NCBI GenBank assembly: GCA_934418055.1
Contig: CAKRWX010000072.1
Coordinates: forward strand, 1 to 9,650
Reading direction: 5' to 3'
Length of the DNA stretch: 9,650 nucleotides
From: an uncultured Lachnospiraceae bacterium
Lineage (GTDB): Bacteria; Bacillota; Clostridia; Lachnospirales; Lachnospiraceae
Shown: positions 1 through 6,475 of the stretch, piece after piece
How positions within the stretch are numbered: the stretch's first letter is position 1
Layout: the number at the start of each line of letters is the position of its first letter
Notes under the pieces: generated by a model
What the model saw: only the letters and a program-made list of their open reading frames with translations
Database searches by the model: none
What the model was told of the DNA's origin: nothing
Translations under genes and position numbers: made by a program

Positions 1-764
1 CTGCATAGTTTTTCCAGAGAGTCATGAAGTATCTGCAGCGCATCACTGGTGTGATGGTGCAAAAAAAGCAGTATCTCAGAGGTGTCATCAGAGCTCCAGA
101 AGCAGGAACCAATGTGATTCTTTTGAAGAATACCATCCAAAGAGGCGATAAATTCTTTCAACACGTTGTAGATTTTTTCAGAATGTGTTGAAAAAAACGG
201 GCTGCAGTTAGCATACCCAACCATACAGTTACGACATTGCTTCAGGTCAGGAACAATCTGAAGCAGATCTTGATAATACTTTTCAATAGAGCTCTGAGTC
301 ATGATACGGTAAAGAAGAGTTTCCTTACATAGAGAACTCATGGACTGGATCATATCCAGATGCTTTAAGGTCTGCTTTTTCTGGGCATCTTCCTTTTCCC
401 ATTGATCAATGGCGGTCTCTACAGCGGAAAACAACTGATCTGCATCGATCGGTTTTAGCAGATAATCCACACCGCCCTCTTTTAAAGCCGCACGGATATA
501 TTCGAAATTATTATATCCGGAAATGACGATCGTTTTAATCGGAATGGAAGTATTATTTAAGTAATTCATCAGATCCAGTCCTGTTACATCCGCCATCAGT
601 ACATCTGTGATCAGGATTTCAGGCCGTTCTCGTTCGATGATGGTGATGGCATCTTTGGCTGACTGCGCCTCAAAAATCTCATCGAATTGGATCGGGGATA
701 TCTGGAGCAGATATCTGACCGTTTTGATTACATGGTATTCATCATCGACAATTAGTAATTTCAT
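1..764 (-). CDS. Response regulator, YesN/AraC-type, C-terminal part beyond the left edge (partial)
   Basis: The visible 254 residues start with a CheY-like receiver domain (about residues 1-120). Its acidic pocket is D7-D8, the phospho-acceptor is D54, the switch residue is S82 and the conserved lysine is K104 in a KP turn. The usual Pro after the acceptor-loop Met (DxxMP) is Ala here (A58). Residues 125-254 are a helical/mixed linker domain with a Cys cluster (C177, C180, C187) that I cannot assign. The AraC-type helix-turn-helix expected at the C-terminus would lie off the window, so the DNA-binding class is inferred from the receiver type and from pairing with a YesM-type kinase. The ATG overlaps the kinase stop codon (ATGA), so translation is probably coupled; the nearest purine-rich site, GAGGGAG, is 13 bases upstream. 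Likely role: transcriptional activation of the divergent pectin operon in response to kinase phosphorylation. Confidence 0.9.
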   Translation of the reverse strand, partial: MKLLIVDDEYHVIKTVRYLLQISPIQFDEIFEAQSAKDAITIIERERPEILITDVLMADVTGLDLMNYLNNTSIPIKTIVISGYNNFEYIRAALKEGGVDYLLKPIDADQLFSAVETAIDQWEKEDAQKKQTLKHLDMIQSMSSLCKETLLYRIMTQSSIEKYYQDLLQIVPDLKQCRNCMVGYANCSPFFSTHSEKIYNVLKEFIASLDGILQKNHIGSCFWSSDDTSEILLFLHHHTSDALQILHDSLEKLC

Positions 765-2731
765 GATGTTTGTTTCACTCCCTCTTCAAGTGTATTTAAT
801 ACAATTTCGATATGGATAGTAGTGCCGCATTCATCATTGGGGTAGATGGAGAGCTGGCACTGGTTGTTGTACATTAATAGCAGACGCATGTAAACATTAC
901 AAAGTCCGATATGATTAGAAATATGAACATTCTGGCGATCATTTTTTAAACGTGTTTCAAAGCTGGATGAAGTATCGGAAGGTTCTTCCTGTTTTGTATG
1001 TTGTTCCGCTTCTGAAAAGTACTGAAGAACCGTGTTGGCACCTTGATTAGTTAATTCCTCTTTGGTATTTTTTAATTGTTCCTGGACCTGAGCCAATGTA
1101 TGAAAAGAAATGCCGATCCCATTGTCCTCTACTAAGATGTGAAGGATCTGATCTTTCAGAAAAGAACGGATCTGGATGCAGGCATCAGGGATCTTTAATA
1201 AGTTTCCGTGTTTAAAAGCATTTTCTACCAATGGCTGCAGAATCATTTTAGGAACCAGGATTTCCAAGGTGTCTGGCTCGTTGTTTAATTCCAGACGGAT
1301 ATCTTTGTTGGAAAAACGCATTTTTTGTAAACGGATATAGTTACTGCAGTTGGTGATCTCCTGTTTTAAAGTAACCTTGTTATTTTTGGTATCCATGGAA
1401 TACTGCATCATGTGTCCCAGGGTGGTGATGGAACGGTAGACCTCCAGATTATGGGTTTCTAAGGACTCCGCAGCAATGCATTGTAAGGTATTGTAAATAA
1501 AATGCGGGTTGATCTGAGCCTGCAGCGCCTTTAATTCACTGGATTTGTTAGCTAACTCCAACTGGTATTCCCGAATAACAAAATGGTTGATGGAGTAGAT
1601 CATCTTCTGGATACTTCGGATCAGGCTTCCAATCTCATCATTTTCCGTATAGACCAGGTAGTCAGAAAGATGTTCATTCAAATTTCCTTTCTGGATCGCA
1701 TCGGTGTATTTGGTTAATTGTCGTAACGGCTCGGTCTGCCGCATCACTGTGGTGACAGACAGTGTCAGGGCAATGAGCAGTGATAAAAATAAAAGAAAGG
1801 TGCTGTGCCGCAGGAAAATACTCGCATCTCGGTATACATAGTTTTTGGGCGTTGTTTTGATCATATACCAGTTCATGGAAGAGTCCTGAATGGGCACACA
1901 GTAATAATAATCCTTTCTGCTGGAATGTATGATCGATTGACCGGATGCTGCAGCCTGATCGGTCATGGTCAGAAACAATGGATCAGAAGAAAGGGTTCCA
2001 TTAGCTGCAGCATCTGATGAAAAGATCACATGGTGTTTGGAATCGATGATTGAAAAGTGCTCTGCCTCATTATAAAGGGGAGAACACATACTTTGAAATA
2101 CATCCAGAGGAATATCAATGGATAATTTAGCAATTGGTTCGTCAGTTGCAGGGATATCATAAATCGGAAGAGCTAAAGTAACAACCATCGCATAGGTATT
2201 TAAATCGGTGTTTGTGAAATTATAGTCATATTGCAGGTGTGTGGGATTAATATATGTTTCATAAGGTGGAGTAGTCACTTGGCGTTCCTTCCAGACATAG
2301 ATGTGTTCTTTTTCGTATTGCTGGAAGGTGTCGGTCAGGATCATGAGTCTTCGCAGCTTATATGCATCTAAATGGATCTGAGTCGCCTCCGGAACAATGC
2401 CATAAAGCTGCTGCAGATAACTGAATAGCTGGTTGGTCACCTGTAATTGGCGGCTTGGAGAAAGCTTTTGCCCATTTAGTTTTAGAAGCGGAAGAATCTC
2501 ATCATTAAAATGGATGCTTTTGGCAGTAAAATCTGCAATCCTCATATAAGAAGTGATGGAATGAGAGGTGGCTTCCATCGTATTTAGAGTCTGATCCTGA
2601 TAGTTTTTAACTAATCTGGACTTTGTTGCAGTATAGGAATAACAGCAGTAGATCAACATCGGTACGATCAGGCAGACAGATAGAAACTTTATCATACGGA
2701 TGTGAACACTCTCATAAGGTTTTGTATTCAT
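761..2731 (-). CDS. Sensor histidine kinase, YesM/LytS family (His_kinase + HATPase)
   Basis: A 656-residue membrane kinase. It has a short cytoplasmic start, TM1 at about 13-34, an extracytoplasmic sensor region at about 36-308 (size and layout of a dCache domain), TM2 at about 309-330, and a HAMP domain at about 332-390. A coiled stretch leads to the His_kinase motif QINPHFIYN with phospho-acceptor H410. The ATPase domain has its N box around N504 (VENAFKHG), G1 box DNGIG at 536-540 and G2 box HIGLCNV at 607-613. About 66 residues rich in Glu, Gln, Ser and Thr separate G1 and G2, which is longer than I expect for this family. The start is supported by AGGAGGAT (2744-2737, minus strand) just upstream. 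It forms an operon with the response regulator and is divergent from the transport operon. It probably senses extracellular sugar, directly or through a binding protein. Confidence 0.95.
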   Translation of the reverse strand: MNTKPYESVHIRMIKFLSVCLIVPMLIYCCYSYTATKSRLVKNYQDQTLNTMEATSHSITSYMRIADFTAKSIHFNDEILPLLKLNGQKLSPSRQLQVTNQLFSYLQQLYGIVPEATQIHLDAYKLRRLMILTDTFQQYEKEHIYVWKERQVTTPPYETYINPTHLQYDYNFTNTDLNTYAMVVTLALPIYDIPATDEPIAKLSIDIPLDVFQSMCSPLYNEAEHFSIIDSKHHVIFSSDAAANGTLSSDPLFLTMTDQAAASGQSIIHSSRKDYYYCVPIQDSSMNWYMIKTTPKNYVYRDASIFLRHSTFLLFLSLLIALTLSVTTVMRQTEPLRQLTKYTDAIQKGNLNEHLSDYLVYTENDEIGSLIRSIQKMIYSINHFVIREYQLELANKSSELKALQAQINPHFIYNTLQCIAAESLETHNLEVYRSITTLGHMMQYSMDTKNNKVTLKQEITNCSNYIRLQKMRFSNKDIRLELNNEPDTLEILVPKMILQPLVENAFKHGNLLKIPDACIQIRSFLKDQILHILVEDNGIGISFHTLAQVQEQLKNTKEELTNQGANTVLQYFSEAEQHTKQEEPSDTSSSFETRLKNDRQNVHISNHIGLCNVYMRLLLMYNNQCQLSIYPNDECGTTIHIEIVLNTLEEGVKQTS

Positions 2732-2784
2732 GAAAAATCCTCCTGAAGGCAGAAGAGAGAATTACAATCTGCTTCTTATTAATT

Positions 2785-2813
2785 ATGATATAATACCCGC
2801 ATAGGAAAGGCAA
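2785..2813 (-). promoter_or_regulatory. Candidate sigma-A promoter for the kinase-regulator operon
   Basis: On the minus strand TTGCCT (2813-2808) and TATCAT (2790-2785) are separated by 17 bases, with the kinase ATG about 50 bases downstream. The -10 matches 5 of 6 consensus bases and the -35 matches 4 of 6. AT-rich sequence makes chance matches common, so this is only a candidate. Confidence 0.35.
2786..2794 (+). promoter_or_regulatory. Candidate extended -10 promoter for the plus-strand operon
   Basis: TGATATAAT is a perfect extended -10 element (TG, one base, TATAAT). No good -35 lies 17 bases upstream, which is common for extended -10 or activator-dependent promoters. A start near 2801 would give a leader of about 160 bases before binding protein 1. 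It overlaps the minus-strand promoter candidate, so the two operons could share a control point. Confidence 0.4.
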
Positions 2814-2879
2814 GAAAAGGGCAGATGATTTTTGAAGAAAAAAGTGAAAATTGTCCACCTGAAAAGCAATACTGTCAGT

Positions 2880-2914
2880 GTAAAAATAAGGTCAGAATCG
2901 GTAAAATCAGGACA
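2880..2914. promoter_or_regulatory. Imperfect direct repeat, candidate regulator-binding site
   Basis: GTAAAAATAAGGTCA (2880-2894) and GTAAAATCAGGACA (2901-2914) share GTAAAA followed by AGG(T/A)CA and begin 21 bases apart, two helical turns. Two weaker GTGAAAA/CTGAAAA copies precede them at 2844 and 2859. Tandem half-sites with this spacing are typical of AraC-type regulators, and the site lies in the divergent control region. The DNA is AT-rich and the match is imperfect, so confidence is low. Confidence 0.25.
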
Positions 2915-2951
2915 TAAACAATCTTCCTGAGCCGTGAATTTCTGACGGAAT

Positions 2952-2955
2952 GGAG
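2952..2955 (+). promoter_or_regulatory. Ribosome binding site deciding the start of binding protein 1
   Basis: GGAG lies 7 bases before the ATG at 2963 but only 1 base before the in-frame ATG at 2957. This favours 2963, giving a protein that begins MKKVNK. Confidence 0.6.
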
Positions 2956-2962
2956 AATGCCA

Positions 2963-4237
2963 ATGAAAAAAGTGAATAAAATTGCCGCATTGATCGCAGG
3001 TATCTGTTTGATCAATGCAGGGTGTGCGGTCCATAATGAAGAGCCGAAGGAGCCACAAGGTATGGTCACACTTCAGGTCTGTATTGCAGAATCTCAGTGG
3101 GATCAGAGCATTGATGGACTGACAAAGCTTTATTTGAAGGAACATCCGGAGATCAAAGATATCGAGTGGATCCTGGTTCGCCAGAATGCATATTGGGATC
3201 TGATGAATATGAAACTGGCTACCGGAACTCTTCCGGATATTATGGAAGTGGGAGCGGGAGAAAAACTGGAGGAGTGGAGCGCCCACCTGGTTCAGTTGGA
3301 TGATCTTCCCGTACTGACACAGATGTTTCCGGATGTAGTGGAGGCAGGAAAGATAGATGGGCATTATTATTCGGTTCCGGATGCCATCTATGGGATGGGA
3401 ATCCTCTACAACATGGAATTGTTAAAACAAGCCGGATGGGAACGGGTGCCGAGAACAAAATCACAATTAAAACAGCTTTGCGAGGATCTGGAGAAAAAAG
3501 ACATTTCCCAGTTTATGAACCCTTATCACGAGATCAGTACCTGGGTAGAAAATGGATTGCTGCAGATGACGGCGTTAAAACCGGATCCCAAGCTGTATAT
3601 CCGAAGATTGAAGAAAAATACACAGAAACCGATTGTAGATGATCCGGATTGGCAGGCATTATTTGATTTTTGTGATCTGACGCTGGAATATGGAAACCGG
3701 AGACCACTCCAGTTGGATACAGATCTGGCAAGAAATTATTTTTATATTGGGCGATATGCCATGATTTTAAATGAAAGTGCCAGAGATTTAAGTGGAATGA
3801 AAAAAGCGGGACAGAGGGTTGATCAGGTAACCCAGATTGGTCCAATGTTATTAAGTGATAACGCAGAGAAAAATCCACTTTTGATGGATACGGTACGATT
3901 TGGTGTTACAAGAAACTCAAAACATCAGAAAGAAGCAAAAGAGTTCATTAATTGGATGAGCGGAGACAGCGAAGCGCTGGCTTACCAAAAAGAGAACATG
4001 GGAATCATGCCGGTGATTGCTTCCGAGTGTCAGACAGGCTTATGCAGCATGGCAAAGGATACGTATGAATACTATACAAGGCATAAAATGACCGATGATC
4101 TCATGGGCTATCTGCCCATAGGAATCGCAGAAGCAACAAGCGAGGAATGGGCCAGGTATATTACAGGGGAAATAGACAGAGATGAATTGTTAGCTGTTTA
4201 TGAAAAATATTGGGAAGATTATTCCAAAGAAGAATAA
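2963..4237 (+). CDS. ABC transporter solute-binding protein, family 1 (SBP1)
   Basis: The 424-residue product begins with a lipoprotein-type signal: Lys2-Lys3, a hydrophobic core at 7-17, and a candidate lipidated Cys at C21. The residues before it are N-A-G rather than the usual L-A-G, so the lipobox is atypical. The mature part has the size and texture of a family 1 sugar-binding protein: a helix with HPEI near 61-64, the conserved LATGTLPDI stretch (85-93), and Trp/Tyr-rich segments further on. The nearer ATG at 2957 is rejected because the GGAG site fits 2963. It is the first gene of the plus-strand operon, lies next to the sensor kinase, and is separated from the permeases by three genes including a second binding protein. 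It may supply a second ligand to the transporter or present ligand to the kinase; the substrate cannot be told from sequence. Confidence 0.88.
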   Translation: MKKVNKIAALIAGICLINAGCAVHNEEPKEPQGMVTLQVCIAESQWDQSIDGLTKLYLKEHPEIKDIEWILVRQNAYWDLMNMKLATGTLPDIMEVGAGEKLEEWSAHLVQLDDLPVLTQMFPDVVEAGKIDGHYYSVPDAIYGMGILYNMELLKQAGWERVPRTKSQLKQLCEDLEKKDISQFMNPYHEISTWVENGLLQMTALKPDPKLYIRRLKKNTQKPIVDDPDWQALFDFCDLTLEYGNRRPLQLDTDLARNYFYIGRYAMILNESARDLSGMKKAGQRVDQVTQIGPMLLSDNAEKNPLLMDTVRFGVTRNSKHQKEAKEFINWMSGDSEALAYQKENMGIMPVIASECQTGLCSMAKDTYEYYTRHKMTDDLMGYLPIGIAEATSEEWARYITGEIDRDELLAVYEKYWEDYSKEE

Positions 4238-4242
4238 GGAGG
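4236..4242 (+). promoter_or_regulatory. Ribosome binding site of the cupin gene
   Basis: AAGGAGG overlaps the stop codon of SBP1 and is followed by two adjacent in-frame ATGs at 4245 and 4248. Spacing is 2 and 5 bases respectively, so 4248 is preferred. The overlap with the upstream stop suggests coupled translation. Confidence 0.7.
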
Positions 4243-4247
4243 TTATG

Positions 4248-4976
4248 ATGGGGGTTATCAAGTATCAAAAAAAGGAGAATATGGCATTTGAGATTTTGCC
4301 AAATGGGGTAAAAAGGGCAGAAATGCTGCCTGGCATGGTTGAAGGCGTACATACTTATAAATGCCAGGTAAAAGCGGGAGAAACGGTTGAACTGGAGGTG
4401 TTTGGTGATATTACACAGCTGATCTATATTACCAGTGGTGAATGTTATATCACAACCAGAGATAAAGCATTTATGGTGACAGAGCCATCGCTGTTCATTC
4501 CGAATATGGATCTGGAAAAAAATGTCCTTCATGCAGTAACGGATGTGGAGTACCTGCAGCTGACCTGTGTGATGCTTCCAATGGATGTGGAATGGTGGGG
4601 AAAATGGCATATCTCCCTTCCGAGATTCTGCCCGTTGAGCCAGTGTATTCAGTATACAGAGGGCTTCCGGCCAGATGGAATCAAGGCATACTCGATTCTG
4701 GATACCCATTGGATCACCAGAATGACGATGGGCGCTATTATTGGAAAAGGACCGAATAAAGCAGATCCGCACAGACATCATGATCTGTACCAGTGGTATT
4801 ACGGAATGCCTGGTACAAAGTTTTTGTACAAAGCGGGTGATGAGGAAATCGAACTCTCTGAAGGGGATTTTGCATTTATCCCGGTTGATATCGATCATGC
4901 CATCGAGATAAAAGAAAACGAAAATGTGAATTATGTATGGTTTGAGATTGCAGTTCCAGAGCTGGCGTATAAATAA
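4248..4976 (+). CDS. Two-cupin protein, second domain KdgF-like (possible unsaturated-uronate processing)
   Basis: A 242-residue soluble protein without signal peptide or membrane segment, built of two beta-barrel cupin halves. The N-terminal half (about 35-110) has the cupin strand pattern (VKAGETVELEV, then YITSGECYI) but no HxH metal site. The C-terminal half (about 150-237) keeps a full site: H175 and H177 (PHRHHD), Q182 and H217 (after GDFAFIP). From memory, KdgF of Yersinia uses H46, H48, Q53 and H87, with nearly the same spacing (2, 5, 34 there; 2, 5, 35 here). KdgF opens the ring of the 4,5-unsaturated uronate released by GH88/GH105-type enzymes, and a GH105 gene lies two genes downstream. 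KdgF is a single small cupin, so this duplicated form may differ in activity or be a sugar sensor. Cupin fold is confident; enzymatic role is inference. Confidence 0.85.
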   Translation: MGVIKYQKKENMAFEILPNGVKRAEMLPGMVEGVHTYKCQVKAGETVELEVFGDITQLIYITSGECYITTRDKAFMVTEPSLFIPNMDLEKNVLHAVTDVEYLQLTCVMLPMDVEWWGKWHISLPRFCPLSQCIQYTEGFRPDGIKAYSILDTHWITRMTMGAIIGKGPNKADPHRHHDLYQWYYGMPGTKFLYKAGDEEIELSEGDFAFIPVDIDHAIEIKENENVNYVWFEIAVPELAYK

Positions 4977-4999
4977 CAAGCAGTAAAAAAATATATCAT

Positions 5000-5005
5000 G
5001 GAGGG
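5000..5005 (+). promoter_or_regulatory. Ribosome binding site deciding the start of SBP2
   Basis: GGAGGG ends 7 bases before the ATG at 5013. An in-frame ATG at 4998 overlaps this site and has no site of its own, so 5013 is the start and the protein begins MKKVLS. Confidence 0.75.
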
Positions 5006-5012
5006 AAACATT

Positions 5013-6383
5013 ATGAAGAAGGTATTATCTGTAACACTGGCATCGGCTATGGCAGTTGTAACCCTGGCAGGCTGTGGAGGCGGAAATTCTGCACAGCAGA
5101 CAACAGCAGCGGAAACAGCAGCAACCACTGCCGCAGGAGCAACTGAGGCCGCAGGAAGCACAAAAACAGGTGACCAGGAACCGGTTACGATCCGGTTCAG
5201 CTGGTGGGGCGGCGAATCCAGACATAAGGCAACCCTGGAAGCTGTAGATGCATTTATGAAAGAATATCCGTGGATCACTGTAGAATGTGAGTACAGCGCA
5301 TGGGATGGCTGGCAGGATAAGGTTGCTACGCAGTTAGCTGGCGGAACGGCGCCAGACCTGATGCAGATCAACTGGAACTGGTTATATCAGTATTCCGGAG
5401 ATGGTTCTAAGTTTGTGGATCTGAATCAGTATTCGGACATCATTTCTCTGGAAAACTTCCCGGAAGTAAATCTGGAGGCAATGACAGTAGCTGGCAAATT
5501 ACAGGGTGTTCCGATCAGCGTGACCAGTAAATTATTTATGTGGCAGAAGACTTCCTTCGATAAGGCAGGAATTGAGATTCCAACGACATGGGATGAGTTA
5601 TTGGCAGCAGGCAATACCTTTAAAGAGAAGCTTGGTGATGACTACTATCCATTAGCTGATGAGGGCTATGAGAGATTCTGGATCATGAACTGGTATCTGC
5701 AGCAGAAATACGGAAAACCATGGGTAAAAGACATGGAAGTTCAGTATACTGTAGAAGAAGTGACAGACGGCATGAATTTCATCAATTCCCTGGAAGAGAA
5801 TCATGTAGAGCCAAGCATCGCAACGATCCAGGCAGATGGAGCAGAAAGCTTCTTATCCAATCCGAAATGGATGGATGGTCATTACGCAGGAATCCTGGAG
5901 TATGACTCTGCAGCAAATAATATCGTAAATTCTGTCAATGATGGTATCGAAGTTGTGATGGGTGACTATTTAACAGGAGCTGGTGACAATGGCTTTGGTA
6001 TGAGCAAGGTTTCCCAGGGCTTTGCAATCACCGAGACTTCCCAGCACAAAGAGGAAGCTGCGCTGCTTATGGAGTATTTAACATCCAATGAGACCGGCGT
6101 AAAAATCTTAAATACCCAGAGAGGTATCCCATGTAATACCGTAGCATTAAAGATTCTGGAGGATGAGGGTCTGGTTGATAAATATGTAGCAGAGGCAAAT
6201 GCGATCACAACTGCTGCCTGCGTATATTCCTTTGATCCGAACTTCGAGAATTCTGCATTAAAAGAGCGTACTGGTGTTTACTATGAGGTATTCGACAATT
6301 TAAGTGCAGGCGGAGATCCGGCAGAACTGGCTCAGTACCTGATCGATTCTGTTAATGATGTCAATGCATCTAATCCATATTAA
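5013..6383 (+). CDS. ABC transporter solute-binding lipoprotein, TogB-like, pectic oligosaccharide (SBP2)
   Basis: The 456-residue product has a textbook lipoprotein signal: Lys2-Lys3, a hydrophobic core, and lipobox L18-A19-G20-C21, followed by GGG and an Ala/Thr-rich linker (about 25-52) that tethers the domain off the membrane. The mature domain shows SWWGGESRHKATLEA (63-77) and AGGTAPDLMQINWNWL (109-124). These motifs are ones I associate with the oligogalacturonide-binding TogB group of family 1 binding proteins; this is a recollection, not a search result. It is the conventional binding protein of the operon and is followed by a stem-loop, then the hydrolase and permeases. Role: capture of pectin-derived oligosaccharides at the outer face of the membrane for import. 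The family is certain; the substrate is inferred from motifs and neighbours. Confidence 0.93.
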   Translation: MKKVLSVTLASAMAVVTLAGCGGGNSAQQTTAAETAATTAAGATEAAGSTKTGDQEPVTIRFSWWGGESRHKATLEAVDAFMKEYPWITVECEYSAWDGWQDKVATQLAGGTAPDLMQINWNWLYQYSGDGSKFVDLNQYSDIISLENFPEVNLEAMTVAGKLQGVPISVTSKLFMWQKTSFDKAGIEIPTTWDELLAAGNTFKEKLGDDYYPLADEGYERFWIMNWYLQQKYGKPWVKDMEVQYTVEEVTDGMNFINSLEENHVEPSIATIQADGAESFLSNPKWMDGHYAGILEYDSAANNIVNSVNDGIEVVMGDYLTGAGDNGFGMSKVSQGFAITETSQHKEEAALLMEYLTSNETGVKILNTQRGIPCNTVALKILEDEGLVDKYVAEANAITTAACVYSFDPNFENSALKERTGVYYEVFDNLSAGGDPAELAQYLIDSVNDVNASNPY

Positions 6384-6408
6384 TAATCAGATTTTAAGGG
6401 AAATCAGC

Positions 6409-6441
6409 GGCCGTGGAAGAACCAGAAGGGTTTCCACGGCC
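6409..6441 (+). terminator. Strong stem-loop between SBP2 and GH105, probable partial terminator or mRNA-stabilising hairpin
   Basis: GGCCGTGGAA (6409-6418) pairs perfectly with TTCCACGGCC (6432-6441), a GC-rich 10 bp stem with a 13-base loop. The tail CTTCTTATAT is moderately T-rich, weaker than a classic U-tract. It lies 25 bases after the SBP2 stop, inside an otherwise gene-to-gene operon. Such hairpins after binding-protein genes commonly let the binding protein be made in excess of the membrane parts. Confidence 0.65.
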
Positions 6442-6465
6442 CTTCTTATATCCAAAAGGGGCAGA

Positions 6466-6470
6466 GGAGG
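6466..6470 (+). promoter_or_regulatory. Ribosome binding site deciding the start of GH105
   Basis: GGAGG ends 5 bases before the ATG at 6476. An upstream in-frame GTG at 6413 sits inside the stem-loop and has no ribosome binding site. Confidence 0.75.
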
Positions 6471-6475
6471 AGAAG

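Noticed and set aside
2749..2776. Possible hairpin AGAAG/CTTCT upstream of the kinase
   Set aside because: Only 5 pairs, AT-rich, with a long loop; no convincing structure.
2732..2962. Catabolite repression (cre) site
   Set aside because: No stretch in this gap, or in the gaps at 4977-5012 and 6384-6475, matches the TGWAANCGNTNWCA pattern well enough by eye.
2783..3364. Minus-strand open frame of 193 codons across the control region and the start of SBP1
   Set aside because: Composition is atypical (many Cys, His, Phe), no domain is recognisable, and it would be antisense to SBP1 and cross the divergent promoters.
4813..4833. Two copies of GTACAAAG 13 bases apart
   Set aside because: They fall within the conserved coding strand of the cupin gene and are explained by codons for GTK and LYK segments.
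4161..4979. Long minus-strand open frame (272 codons) opposite the cupin gene
   Set aside because: It lies antisense to a well-supported cupin gene with a strong ribosome binding site, its translation is His/Cys/Phe-rich with no recognisable domain, and it has no start signal.
4931..5371. Minus-strand open frame rich in Ala and Val opposite the start of SBP2
   Set aside because: It mirrors the Ala/Thr-rich linker of SBP2, whose repetitive GCA/ACA codons keep other frames open.
6413..6475. Upstream GTG start extending GH105 by 21 residues
   Set aside because: It lies inside the stem-loop, has no ribosome binding site, and the added residues do not resemble a signal peptide; ATG 6476 has GGAGG at ideal spacing.
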